DNA of 64,000 bases from assembly GCF_000013765.1 (NCBI RefSeq), contig NC_007954.1, positions 1,054,001 through 1,118,000 of the forward strand, written 5' to 3'. Source of the stretch: Shewanella denitrificans OS217. Its GTDB lineage: Bacteria; Pseudomonadota; Gammaproteobacteria; Enterobacterales; Shewanellaceae. How positions within the stretch are numbered: the stretch's first letter is position 1; every line of letters starts with the position of its first letter. The notes below the pieces were generated by a model. The model did no database searches and was not told where the DNA came from. It saw only the letters and a program-made list of their open reading frames with translations. Of this stretch, positions 27,251 through 36,108 are shown piece after piece. A program made the position numbers and the translations under genes.

Positions 27251-28855
27251 TTAAGCTGCAGCCTGCTGATGCATCAGTTTTTTTACCAAGGGGCTGATGG
27301 CGAAGAAGACCACTGCCATGGCTATGCCTATCTGGGCCGAGAAGATAAACAGTTCTTCATAGAGCTGCATGGCACTTGGGATATCGCTTATCACGCCGCC
27401 ATGGGTGTCAATGGCGGCAAGTTTACTCAGCTCAGCGGCTAAAATCTCAGAGTATGAGGTGCCGAGGAACCAAGCGCCCATCATCAGGCTCACCACGCGT
27501 TTGACCGATAATTCGGTGACCGCAGACAGGCCTATGGGCGACAATAACAATTCACCAATTTCCAGCACTAAATAAGCGAGCACTAGATACCAGATGCTGA
27601 CTAAACCGCTTTCTAGCGGCGTTTGAATGCCTAGCACTAACACTAGGAATGACAAACCGGCGAATAAGATCCCTAAGGCAACTTTTATTGGTTTGCTGGG
27701 ATCTAAGCCTTTACTTGCAAGCTTTGGCCACAGCCAAGCAAACAAGGGCGATAGAGAGATGACGAAGAAGGCGCCGAGGAAGGTGAGCTGGCCGGCGCTC
27801 CATTCTAAGCCGAGCATGTTTCTGTCCATGACGCGATCGGAGAAGGCGACCCAAGAGCCGTAGGTCTGCTCGTAGAGGCCGAAGAAGATTAACCCCGCCA
27901 CAATAAACACCAATAAGGCCGTCATCTGCTGGCGCTCAATCTTGTTGCAATGCTTTAGCATAAACCAGCCTATGCCAATGGCGAGCACTAATGATATGCC
28001 GTGCAAGGTCCAGAGCACTGGGCTGGCGCTGGGTAACATCTCACTGAGTTGTAACACCAATGAGTGGGTTTGAACAAGCCCCCAAATAAGCAGCACACTT
28101 AAGCTGGCGGCTAGGTATATCCAGACTTCTGTGCTGATGCCTAAGCGCTTTTTGGCAAGCTTTTCAGGGTCATTAGCTTCGGCGACGCCATACAAGTATT
28201 TTTGCCCGCGGATAAACACAATAAGCCCTGCCAGCATGCCTATGCCTGCTAGACCAAAGCCATATTTCCAGCCGTAGGTTTCACCAAGGTAAGCACAGAG
28301 AAGCGGCGCTAGGGTGGCCCCTAAGTTTATTCCAGCATAGAAGAGGGTAAAGCCCGAGTCACGTTTGGGATCCTGCGGCGGGTAGAGTTGACCGACTATG
28401 GTGGATATATTGGGTTTTAAGAAGCCCACCCCCATGATAATTAACGCCAAAGAGAAGTAAAATACTTGCAAGGCACCTTCATCACGCACCACTTCCCCAG
28501 CGACTCGGGCCGCTTGGTGGCCTTCAAATGCCATGCCTAGGTGGCCGAGCACCAGCAAACAGGCGCCGAATATGACCGCCTTGCGCATGCCTAAATAGCG
28601 GTCGGCTAATAAACCACCCACCACAGGCACGGCATAGACGAGGGCACCATAAGCCCCGATAAGGTTGTAGCCTTGTTCATCGGTAAACAGGTGGTATTTG
28701 ATCAGGTATAAAAACAGCAGGGCTTTCATGCCGTAGAAGGAAAAACGCTCCCACATCTCGGTGAAAAAACACACGAACAGCCCCTTGGGGTGGCCTAAAA
28801 AGGTGTCCTGCTGCATGTTGGCGTGGCGTTCAGCATCTGATAGTGTGGTGGGCAT
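27251..28855 (-). CDS. Proton-dependent oligopeptide transporter (POT/PTR2 family)
   Basis: A 534-residue MFS protein with about 14 membrane helices. The POT signatures are present: FFTEMWERFSFYGMKALL (the ExxER-type motif of helix 1), GGLLADRYLG, and FYAGINLGATLAP in helix 5. It should import di- and tripeptides with protons across the inner membrane. It resembles the structurally studied PepT proteins of Shewanella in length and motif order. It stands alone, and no peptidase adjoins it. Confidence 0.93.
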   Translation of the reverse strand: MPTTLSDAERHANMQQDTFLGHPKGLFVCFFTEMWERFSFYGMKALLFLYLIKYHLFTDEQGYNLIGAYGALVYAVPVVGGLLADRYLGMRKAVIFGACLLVLGHLGMAFEGHQAARVAGEVVRDEGALQVFYFSLALIIMGVGFLKPNISTIVGQLYPPQDPKRDSGFTLFYAGINLGATLAPLLCAYLGETYGWKYGFGLAGIGMLAGLIVFIRGQKYLYGVAEANDPEKLAKKRLGISTEVWIYLAASLSVLLIWGLVQTHSLVLQLSEMLPSASPVLWTLHGISLVLAIGIGWFMLKHCNKIERQQMTALLVFIVAGLIFFGLYEQTYGSWVAFSDRVMDRNMLGLEWSAGQLTFLGAFFVISLSPLFAWLWPKLASKGLDPSKPIKVALGILFAGLSFLVLVLGIQTPLESGLVSIWYLVLAYLVLEIGELLLSPIGLSAVTELSVKRVVSLMMGAWFLGTSYSEILAAELSKLAAIDTHGGVISDIPSAMQLYEELFIFSAQIGIAMAVVFFAISPLVKKLMHQQAAA

Positions 28856-28946
28856 TCGAGCGTCCTTAACTGTATGAGTGGCTCAAGAATATCAACTGCT
28901 TAATCAACAAGCCAGAGATCAAATTGGCTAGGTTTTTGGTTAGTTA

Positions 28947-29759
28947 CTAAAACCCCAGTAATGGATAAAGCTTGCCTTGACGCACCCAAGCATCGGCATT
29001 GGCTAGGCTGCCATCGGCTTGCCAAGCGCGAAGTAGCGCCTGCAGTGGGGCTTTGACCTCAGCGGCGTTCATGCCCACCTTGAGCGAGGGCGAATACAAG
29101 GCTTTGATTAATATGGCATCTAAGCCACTCAGTAAGGTTTGTGGGGTTCTGTCATTAAAAATCGACGGGAAGACTTTTTCAGAGTCATTAGGCAGACCTA
29201 AAATTTGGGTCAGCTCCTCCACAATACAGGCGACCAATTTACCGTGCATCTGTGCTTGGTCTACAGGAATGATGATGTAGGCGCGGGTAATTTCATCTCG
29301 GGTTGTTTCCATATGGGCGATGCAGACCGCCCCATGAAGGTGAGCCGCACTGGCCTTACCCATCAGCTGCTGGGCTTGTTGCTGCCACAGATTTTGCCGG
29401 GTAAAGAGTAGCCTGACATTCGCCTCTTGTTGGTTAGTGGCAAGGCTTATATCGTGACCGCTCAGTTGCTTAAGGTGGGCTAAATGCAATTGCACCAGTC
29501 TAGTGTGCAGTGCTTCGTTGCCCACATGGTGCTCGAGCCCCACCTTTATCGGTGTTAACCATTTTCTGAGGGTTTTATCCCCTTGCTGGTATTCACTTTT
29601 GAGGGCGACTTCCATAAAGGCCTGCTGAATGAAGTCAGCTTCAAGCCAAGGGCTTGCCTGGCTTGAACTTGTCAATAGCCCTGTACATAGCCCGACACAT
29701 AGCCCGAAACATGGCCCCGCAAATAGCAGGGCTTGCAGCCTTTGAATTGTTAATCGCAT
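28947..29759 (-). CDS. DUF2927-type exported protein
   Basis: The 270-residue protein has a signal peptide (residues 1-36, ending SSQA). The C-terminal half contains ACIVEELTQILGLPNDSEKVFPSIFND, the conserved segment I associate with DUF2927, in which an EE-x-Q motif follows a basic stretch. Function is not known; the Glu-rich helix recalls a degenerate metallopeptidase, which is only a guess. It lies 9 bases after the SIMPL gene on the same strand, so the two are cotranscribed. Confidence 0.7.
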   Translation of the reverse strand: MRLTIQRLQALLFAGPCFGLCVGLCTGLLTSSSQASPWLEADFIQQAFMEVALKSEYQQGDKTLRKWLTPIKVGLEHHVGNEALHTRLVQLHLAHLKQLSGHDISLATNQQEANVRLLFTRQNLWQQQAQQLMGKASAAHLHGAVCIAHMETTRDEITRAYIIIPVDQAQMHGKLVACIVEELTQILGLPNDSEKVFPSIFNDRTPQTLLSGLDAILIKALYSPSLKVGMNAAEVKAPLQALLRAWQADGSLANADAWVRQGKLYPLLGF

Positions 29760-29768
29760 TGGCTTAGG

Positions 29769-30494
29769 TTAGTTTTTCAGTTTGTAAATGACTTCGACGC
29801 TGTCGCTAACTGTCACTTCACCAAATTCATAGCCTGCTTGGCCGCCATCGAAGGCCATTTTTTCGCTGCGCTGTAACATGATGGGCTGCACTGAACGTCT
29901 GTCTAAATAACGCACTTGCCACAAGTCACCTAAGGATTGATTGAATCCTTCGGCTAAGGAGCGCGCTTTAGCTTGAGCATCTTTGATTGCCGCTTGGCGG
30001 GCCTTGAGCACGTATTCATCTTCCTTGCTGGATTTAAGGACAATATTATTCACTCGGTTGAGTCCCTCGGCGAGGGCGGTGTCTAAGATGTCGTTAAGCC
30101 GTGACAGTTGCACTAAGGTGACTGTGACTTGCCTGCTGGCCTGATAGCCAATGAGTTTAGGGGCCTTGTTTTGCTCGTAGAGGTATTCTGGTTGCAAGTG
30201 AAGGTTGGCGCTGGCGATGTGTTTTTTGTCTATGCCAGCTTCTAGCAATCGGCCTATAAATTCGCTGATGGCCTTATCTGAGGCATCTTTAGCGGCTTTG
30301 GCGCTGTCTTTCGTGAGGCTGACTTCCACTTGAATTTCTGCCATGTCAGGTGCCATGGTGAGTTCGCTGACGCCTATGGTTTGGATATGGGCAAAGTTGA
30401 GGTTATCGGCCACGGCGGGCGTCATGGCAAGTAAACAAGCACTGAAAGAGAAGGCTGCTAAGAGAGCTTTCGAAGCTGGGATGCGGATGGACAT
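29769..30494 (-). CDS. SIMPL domain protein (DUF541, YggE-like)
   Basis: The 241-residue exported protein has a signal peptide (about residues 1-29, ending AVA) and the SIMPL fold: ISVSELTMAPDMAEIQVEVSL-type entry, then LHLQPEYLYEQNKAPKLIGYQASRQVTV and the A-K-A-R-S-L-A-E helix. Homologues such as E. coli YggE reduce oxidative damage by an unclear route. It overlaps no gene but sits 31 bases after the amidohydrolase and 9 before the DUF2927 gene, forming a three-gene unit. Confidence 0.85.
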   Translation of the reverse strand: MSIRIPASKALLAAFSFSACLLAMTPAVADNLNFAHIQTIGVSELTMAPDMAEIQVEVSLTKDSAKAAKDASDKAISEFIGRLLEAGIDKKHIASANLHLQPEYLYEQNKAPKLIGYQASRQVTVTLVQLSRLNDILDTALAEGLNRVNNIVLKSSKEDEYVLKARQAAIKDAQAKARSLAEGFNQSLGDLWQVRYLDRRSVQPIMLQRSEKMAFDGGQAGYEFGEVTVSDSVEVIYKLKN

Positions 30495-30525
30495 AATGAA
30501 TTCTCGCTTATTTTTTATTACTGGG

Positions 30526-32385
30526 TTAATTGGCTGGATGAGTGTGTTGAGTCTCTGACATTTTTAGGTCTGCGTGGGTCTGATATAGGCGCCTGCCATT
30601 GACCCACGTCTGTTGGACTTGGGTTTGCCAGATAAGTTCTGGGGCTAAGGTAAAGATGTTTTTATCGATTAAAATAAAATCGGCTTTCATCCCCGGGGCT
30701 AATGAGCCGATGATCTGTTCTTGATGGGCGGCAAAGGCGGCATTATAGCTGAAGGTTTCAAAGGCCTGAGCAAGGCTCATGCGCTCAATGCTGTGCCAGC
30801 CACCAAGAGGCTGATTTTGTTGATCTTGACGTGTTACCGATGCATGCAGGCCAAAGAAAGGGTTGGGGGATTCTATGGGGAAATCTGATCCTGCTGCGAT
30901 TATTGCGCCGCTTTTAATCAGTTTCTGCCAAGCATAGGCACCCTTGATTCTATCAGGCCCTAATCTGTCTTCTGCCATGTTTTTATCGCTGGTGGCATGG
31001 GTTGCCTGCATGGAGGCAATAACCCCAAGGGCTGAAAAGCGAGGAATGTCGGCCAGTTGCAGCACTTGAGCATGTTCAACTCTGTGCCTTAAGGCTTTAG
31101 TCTTGGTTTTGGCGATCAAGGCTTGATAGTTATCCAAGACCTGTTTATTGGCCTCATCACCAATGGCATGGGTATTGACTTGAAATCCTGCCGCCATGGC
31201 GGCTTCCATGGTCTGAGTGAGTTTGGCTTCAGGATACAACAACAAGCCTTTATGGCCTGCTTTGTCACTGTAGTCGCTGATGAGCGCCGCGCCTCTGCTG
31301 CCTAGGGCACCATCGGCGGAGATTTTAACGCTGTTGATGGCTAGCATATCGCTGTGGCCTAAGTCGCTCAGGGTGGGCCCCGCTTTAATGAGGTCGCTGA
31401 AGTGCTCATCGGTGGCATCTATCATGGCATAGACACGAATAGGCAAGTGCTTCGCTTGATCTAACTCTTTATAGGCTTTGATTGTGGTGCTGCCAATGCC
31501 AGCGTCATGCACACTGGTGAGACCAAGTGTTGCCAGTTGTTGTAAGGAACTCAGTAACACGGCTTTTTGCTCATCCAAGGTGAGTGGGGGAATGTTAGCT
31601 GCTATGAGTCCCATGGCATTGTCGATAAATACCCCAGTGGCTTGGCCTTGACTGTCGCGAATGATTTCGCCGCCTTCTGGTGCTTGGGTGTCTACGCTGA
31701 TGTTAGCCAGTTTCATGGCGGCGCTATTGGCCCAGCCAGCATGGCCGTCGATGCGTATTAGCCACACAGGGGTGTCGGGAAAAGCCTTGTCTAACAAATC
31801 TTTGCTAGGGAAGGCTTTACTCGGCCACAGCACTTGGTTCCAGCCTCGGCCTTGAACCCAAGTCAATTGCGGGTGGGCTTTTCTGAAGGTTTGTACTTTA
31901 GCGACCGCATCTTGCTCGCTTTGGCTGTCTCTGAGCTGGGCTTGCAACAAGCTTAAGCCATAACCCAATACGTGGCCGTGGGCATCGATAAGCCCGGGCA
32001 ATAAGGTCAGGCCTTGGCCGTCGATATGGTTAACTTTATTGTTATCGATGCGGCTGCTATGGCTTAGGTCATCGACATGGTGTTTCTCATTTAATAAGTG
32101 CTCGAAAGACTCAGGCGCCGCAGGGAAGTCATGGCCGTAAAGGGCATCAATTTTATCATCGGTGAACAAGATGGCGTTAAAGCGACTCAATTTGCCAGCC
32201 GCCATGCTGTAACCTTGGATATTACTCACTAGGGAAGTGTGCGCCATCAGGGCTGGGCTGAGTAATAACGCGAGAGGCGCCGCTGCGCCAACGACTAGGC
32301 TAACGAATGGCTTTAGCAAACTGCGGCGGTATTTTTGCCCTAGTGAGCGCGAGGCTGTGTTGGTCATTGTCATTGTCATTGTCAT
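30526..32385 (-). CDS. Exported YtcJ-like amidohydrolase
   Basis: The 619-residue protein has a hydrophobic signal segment (about residues 25-46), then an amidohydrolase-superfamily metal-dependent hydrolase. LIDAHGHVLGYG carries the HxH metal motif; NTHAIGDEAN and HRVEHAQVL supply later His ligands; SDFPIESPNPFFGLHASVTR is the usual YtcJ ending. The substrate is unknown. The start codon region is a tandem ATGACA repeat giving four in-frame Met codons (residues 1, 3, 5 and 7); the outermost at 32385 has GGGATAGACT before it. It heads the unit with the SIMPL and DUF2927 genes. Confidence 0.87.
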   Translation of the reverse strand: MTMTMTMTNTASRSLGQKYRRSLLKPFVSLVVGAAAPLALLLSPALMAHTSLVSNIQGYSMAAGKLSRFNAILFTDDKIDALYGHDFPAAPESFEHLLNEKHHVDDLSHSSRIDNNKVNHIDGQGLTLLPGLIDAHGHVLGYGLSLLQAQLRDSQSEQDAVAKVQTFRKAHPQLTWVQGRGWNQVLWPSKAFPSKDLLDKAFPDTPVWLIRIDGHAGWANSAAMKLANISVDTQAPEGGEIIRDSQGQATGVFIDNAMGLIAANIPPLTLDEQKAVLLSSLQQLATLGLTSVHDAGIGSTTIKAYKELDQAKHLPIRVYAMIDATDEHFSDLIKAGPTLSDLGHSDMLAINSVKISADGALGSRGAALISDYSDKAGHKGLLLYPEAKLTQTMEAAMAAGFQVNTHAIGDEANKQVLDNYQALIAKTKTKALRHRVEHAQVLQLADIPRFSALGVIASMQATHATSDKNMAEDRLGPDRIKGAYAWQKLIKSGAIIAAGSDFPIESPNPFFGLHASVTRQDQQNQPLGGWHSIERMSLAQAFETFSYNAAFAAHQEQIIGSLAPGMKADFILIDKNIFTLAPELIWQTQVQQTWVNGRRLYQTHADLKMSETQHTHPAN

Positions 32386-32540
32386 AGTCTATCCCTATCG
32401 CATCCTTAATCTGAGATGGTTATAGAGTATGTGAGTGACTGATTTTAGCAACAAAAATATCGGCAAACAGTGGTAAGCTAAGTTCAAATAACAATAAAAA
32501 AGCAATGATATTGCTTAACAACTCAGGGAGTCGCCGCGTT

Positions 32541-33341
32541 ATGGTGTCAACGAATAAAAAAGGAAGCTTAGTCTGTGTTGGGGTCGGCATGACTATGGGA
32601 TCGCATTTAACGCCCCTTAGCAGAAACTATATAGAGACCGCCGATGTGGTGTTCTCGTTAATGTCCGATGGCATAGTCGAGCAATGGGTCGAGACCATGA
32701 ACCCTGATGTGCGCAGTCTGCAGCCCTTCTATCAAGAAGGCACCTCAAGGCTGATTTCATATCAAAACATGATAAATGCCGTGCTTGATGAAGTTAGGCA
32801 AGGCAAGAACGTGGTGGGGGCATTTTATGGTCACCCCGGGGTGTTTGCCATGGTGACACATAAGCTTATCGCCCAAAGCAAAAAAGAAGGCTTTTATTGC
32901 CATATGGAAGCGGGAATTTCAGCAGAAGATTGCTTGATTGCAGATCTTGGGATAGATCCCGGCCGTTTGGGCTGCCAGCAGTATGAAGCCAGCCAATTTA
33001 TGTTTTATCGCCGCACTATAGATACCGCCGCCTATTTAATTTTGTGGCAACCAGGCATAGCCGGGGATCAAAGCTTAGCCCGCTTTGCTACCGCCGAGAG
33101 CTTTAGGGCCGTGTTAGTGGAACTATTATGCGAGTATTATGCAAAAGATCATCAAGTCATATTATATGAGGCCAAGACCTTAGCCTTTAATAACCCGAGG
33201 ATAGACACCTTGCCCTTGGGCGAACTCGCCAAGGCGACTATTCATTTACACACCACTTTAGTCATTCCACCTTCGACTCAATTAGTTAAAAATGAAACAC
33301 TTTTGGCAAAATTAAACGCGTTGGAAACATTAGCACAATAG
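32541..33341 (+). CDS. Split-borosin peptide alpha-N-methyltransferase (SonM-like)
   Basis: The 266-residue protein is a tetrapyrrole-methylase-fold SAM enzyme that reads colinearly with SonM of Shewanella oneidensis: SLVCVGVGMTMG, LSRNYIETADVVFSLMSDG, FYGHPGVFAMVTHK (95-107), GISAEDCLIADLGIDPG and YEASQFMFYRR. Borosin methyltransferases put methyl groups on backbone amides of a precursor's C-terminal core. Tyr64, Arg70, Tyr74 and Tyr96 match, by spacing and from memory, the catalytic residues of fungal OphMA. Unlike fungal borosins the substrate is not fused; two precursor genes follow at once. ATG 32541 is chosen, with AGGGAG upstream; the frame extends to 32505 without a ribosome site. Confidence 0.88.
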   Translation: MVSTNKKGSLVCVGVGMTMGSHLTPLSRNYIETADVVFSLMSDGIVEQWVETMNPDVRSLQPFYQEGTSRLISYQNMINAVLDEVRQGKNVVGAFYGHPGVFAMVTHKLIAQSKKEGFYCHMEAGISAEDCLIADLGIDPGRLGCQQYEASQFMFYRRTIDTAAYLILWQPGIAGDQSLARFATAESFRAVLVELLCEYYAKDHQVILYEAKTLAFNNPRIDTLPLGELAKATIHLHTTLVIPPSTQLVKNETLLAKLNALETLAQ

Positions 33342-33371
33342 GCTATCATGTTACTTCAATGTGATTGAGTT

Positions 33372-33397
33372 GTGCTGTTTTTATTAGCACTTTTGTT
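33372..33397 (+). promoter_or_regulatory. Weak hairpin with T run between methyltransferase and precursors
   Basis: The 5 bp stem gtgct (33372-33376) and agcac (33386-33390) is followed by ttttgtt. It could act as a partial terminator that sets the ratio of enzyme to precursor. The stem is short, so this is a weak call. Confidence 0.25.
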
Positions 33398-33461
33398 CTC
33401 ATAAGTCACATAAACCAAATAAGTCATATTAATGTCAATTGAGTCACTCAGGGAGAAAAGG

Positions 33462-33737
33462 ATGTCAGAAATAATCAGTTTAATCGAACGTTTAGGGGCC
33501 AGCGCAACTTTTGGCGAACAAACGATTCAGCAGCGCCAGTTGGTGAATGATACCGTGGGCTTAGATGAGGCGGTGAAGCAAGCCTTGTTGAATAAAGACA
33601 ATGAGGCATTAAATGCCCTTATGCAGGTTCGCAATAAAATTGTTTGCGCTGTTGCTATTCCTCAGGATGATGGCGGCTTTGAAGCCGAGGAGCAGGACGA
33701 AGCGTTTATCATCCAAGCTCGGCAGGCATCTTGTTAA
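33462..33737 (+). CDS. Split-borosin precursor peptide 1
   Basis: A 91-residue protein predicted to be a small helical domain (residues 1-57, the borosin-binding domain by analogy with SonA) with a C-terminal part NKIVCAVAIPQDDGG at 58-72 as the likely methylated core, then an acidic tail ending QASC. It follows the SonM-like gene on the same strand and has a twin at 33.8 kb with about 90 percent identity over residues 9-69. The start at 33462 follows GGGAG; an ATG-initiated frame from 33432 is longer but lacks the twin's N-terminus. The core assignment is inference. Confidence 0.75.
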   Translation: MSEIISLIERLGASATFGEQTIQQRQLVNDTVGLDEAVKQALLNKDNEALNALMQVRNKIVCAVAIPQDDGGFEAEEQDEAFIIQARQASC

Positions 33738-33750
33738 GTGATTAACTTTA

Positions 33751-33803
33751 TAAAACTAAAACTAAAACTAAAACTAAAACTAAAACTAAAACTAAAACTA
33801 AAA
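33751..33803. repeat. Tandem hexamer TAAAAC, eight copies
   Basis: Eight perfect TAAAAC units run from 33751 to 33798, followed by a partial unit. The array ends about 8 bases before the AAAGGAAG ribosome-binding site of precursor 2. Such an array can change length by replication slippage and so alter spacing or mRNA structure ahead of the gene. Confidence 0.97.
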
Positions 33804-33818
33804 TGAGAAAAGGAAGCT

Positions 33819-34082
33819 ATGAGTAATATTATTGATGTCATTGAACGTTTAGGGGCCAGCGCAACTTTTGGCGAACATGCCGTGCAACAGCGAAAGCTTG
33901 TGAATGATACCGTGGGCTTAGATGAGGCGGTGAAGCAAGCCTTGTTGAATAAAGACAATGAGGCATTAAATGCCCTTATGCAGGTTCGCAATAAAATTGT
34001 TTGCGCAATAGCTATCCCTCAGGATGAAACGCCGGACAATGAAGATGAAGACGATGCCCAGCTTACACAAATGGCCGGTTAA
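33819..34082 (+). CDS. Split-borosin precursor peptide 2
   Basis: An 87-residue paralogue of precursor 1. Residues 9-69 are nearly the same (only EQ/HA-type and V64I changes), including NKIVCAIAIPQDE at 58-70, while the tail after residue 70 is unrelated and very acidic (PDNEDEDDAQ). The ribosome-binding site AAAGGAAG lies just ahead of the ATG and just after the TAAAAC array. Its end overlaps the start of the TPR-GGDEF gene by about 29 bases, suggesting coupled translation. Methylation of the core is inferred from the neighbouring methyltransferase. Confidence 0.75.
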   Translation: MSNIIDVIERLGASATFGEHAVQQRKLVNDTVGLDEAVKQALLNKDNEALNALMQVRNKIVCAIAIPQDETPDNEDEDDAQLTQMAG

Positions 34083-36108
34083 CATCTTTAGTTGGTTATG
34101 TTGCAGCCTTATTCTTGGATTGGGCTGCTGTTTGTTACTTGCAAATCAGGCTATTGCTAACGTTTTACCCGCTACTCAAACTCCAGCTCAGTTAATTCAT
34201 ACAGAATTAACCCAGGATGCGCCCAGCATCAGCATCCTCGAAGCAAATCAAGCAACTATTGAAGAAATTATCGAAGAAACAAGCCAAGAAACAGCTGCAG
34301 CTGAGATTGCTTTGTTATTTGATGAGGCGCAGCGTTACCGTGGCACAGACGGTGCCAAATCTAGCGCCATTCTTCAGCGATTGGAGAAGCTAAGACACAA
34401 TCTCAGTCAAGAGCAGGCCTACTATTTAGATTATCTGCAGGCCTATCAGCAAGGTATTTTGGGAAAGCATGACATAGCTCTAAATACACTGCTGAATGTG
34501 TTTAATAACACTCAAAGTACAGAGCTTAAGTTTCAGTCTGGGCACACCATTTTCAATGTGCTGGCCATATCTAGGCGCTTTGTCGAAGCGCTGTCTTACT
34601 ATAATCAGACCATGGCCTTATATTCACAAGTTAGCGATGGCGGCTTGAGAGCGACATCATTGTTTGCTGGCATGATGTTGTTTAATGAATTAGGCGACTA
34701 TGAAAGAGTCATTTCAATAAGGCAGCACTCAGATTTGGCAACCCTCTCAGAGGGCCTGCGCTGTAAGGCGGATGCGTTCCTTATAAGAGCCGAATCTAAT
34801 CTTGGCCCCTCAGATAAGGTATTGCCATTTGAGCAAGGTTTAGCTCTTTGCCGCTCAGCAGGGCAACCTTTATATGAATCTTTTATTAGGCTGTATTATG
34901 TGCGTTTCTTATTGGCTAACAGTCAATACATGGAGGCCAAAACTGAGCTTGAAGCCCATCTTGCCACCAGTCTGTCGACCCAATATAAGCTCATTATTCA
35001 AGAATATTATTATCTGATGGCCAAGACCTATTGGTTGTTAGGCAATGAAGCTGAGGCGACGCTATTTGCAGAGCGTGCCCTTGAGACTAGCGTCAGCGAA
35101 CAGTATTCCTTACCACTGACTTTGAGCCTGGAGCTTAGCTATCAGATGGCCAAGCAGCGGGGTGACTTCGAACTGGCACTCCAGTATGCAGAGCAATATG
35201 CCCAAGCGGATAAAGGTTATTTAAATCAATTGCGTGTCAAGGCGATGGCCCTAGAAATGAATAAGGCCGAGATGCTAGAACAACAACAGCGCATTGAAAT
35301 ACTCAAACGAGAAAATCAATTGCTGACCTTGGCGCAAGCGCTTGAGCGCAAAGAGAATGTCAATGTGCAGTTACTGATTGTCGTGTTGCTGCTGTGTTTG
35401 CTGTCAGTCTGTATTTGGGCTTATCGTTCCAAACGCATACAAAGCGAACTAGCCCGTCTAGCACAGGTGGATGAACTCACTCAAGTCTTTAATCGCCGTC
35501 AATTGGTGCTGCTTGGCGGACAAGTGTTGGCATTGGCTGAGCGTAATAAAACCAAGGTTAGCGTTATCATGGTGGACTTAGATTTTTTTAAATCCATCAA
35601 TGATAGATTTGGTCACAATGTGGGTGATTGGGCCTTGAGGCGGGTGGCAGAGACCTTGAACGCTTTGGGCCGCAAGAGCGACGTCTTTGGCCGTTTAGGC
35701 GGGGAGGAATTTGCCTTTGTGTTAAGTGATTGTGCTCTAGAACAAGCCTTAGATTTTGCAGAATTATGCCGAAATGAAATTGCCACCATAGATGTGTCTG
35801 ACAGTTTATTTCCAGGGGCCTTGAGTCTCACCGCAAGTTTTGGTGTCACAGAAACAGGCTTATCAGGCTATGATTTAGAAGGCTTACTTTCTGATGCCGA
35901 TCAAGCCCTCTATCAAGCCAAAGACAGTCAACGAAATTGTGTGGTGAAATTTGAAGCACATCCCATTACTAATGAAAGTGATGTTGCAACCGATGCAGCG
36001 AGAGATGAGGTAAGGGAAGGCGTATCGGATGCAACAACCGATGGCACAACATCTGTTAAAATCGGTGAAGCCACAGATGCGACAACAGGAAAAACAGTGA
36101 ATGTTTAA
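34054..36108 (+). CDS. Membrane TPR-GGDEF protein
   Basis: The 684-residue protein has a signal peptide or anchor (about residues 8-35), a periplasmic helical-repeat region of TPR type to about residue 425, one membrane helix (LLIVVLLLCLLSVCIW), and a cytoplasmic GGDEF domain with active loop GGEEF, so it should make cyclic di-GMP in response to an outside signal. The last 40 residues are a Thr/Asp/Glu-rich low-complexity tail. It begins inside the end of precursor 2 and its stop overlaps the start of the next gene by 8 bases. The start is uncertain: in-frame ATGs at 34024, 34039 and 34045 precede the chosen one. Confidence 0.82.
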   Translation: MPSLHKWPVNIFSWLCCSLILGLGCCLLLANQAIANVLPATQTPAQLIHTELTQDAPSISILEANQATIEEIIEETSQETAAAEIALLFDEAQRYRGTDGAKSSAILQRLEKLRHNLSQEQAYYLDYLQAYQQGILGKHDIALNTLLNVFNNTQSTELKFQSGHTIFNVLAISRRFVEALSYYNQTMALYSQVSDGGLRATSLFAGMMLFNELGDYERVISIRQHSDLATLSEGLRCKADAFLIRAESNLGPSDKVLPFEQGLALCRSAGQPLYESFIRLYYVRFLLANSQYMEAKTELEAHLATSLSTQYKLIIQEYYYLMAKTYWLLGNEAEATLFAERALETSVSEQYSLPLTLSLELSYQMAKQRGDFELALQYAEQYAQADKGYLNQLRVKAMALEMNKAEMLEQQQRIEILKRENQLLTLAQALERKENVNVQLLIVVLLLCLLSVCIWAYRSKRIQSELARLAQVDELTQVFNRRQLVLLGGQVLALAERNKTKVSVIMVDLDFFKSINDRFGHNVGDWALRRVAETLNALGRKSDVFGRLGGEEFAFVLSDCALEQALDFAELCRNEIATIDVSDSLFPGALSLTASFGVTETGLSGYDLEGLLSDADQALYQAKDSQRNCVVKFEAHPITNESDVATDAARDEVREGVSDATTDGTTSVKIGEATDATTGKTVNV

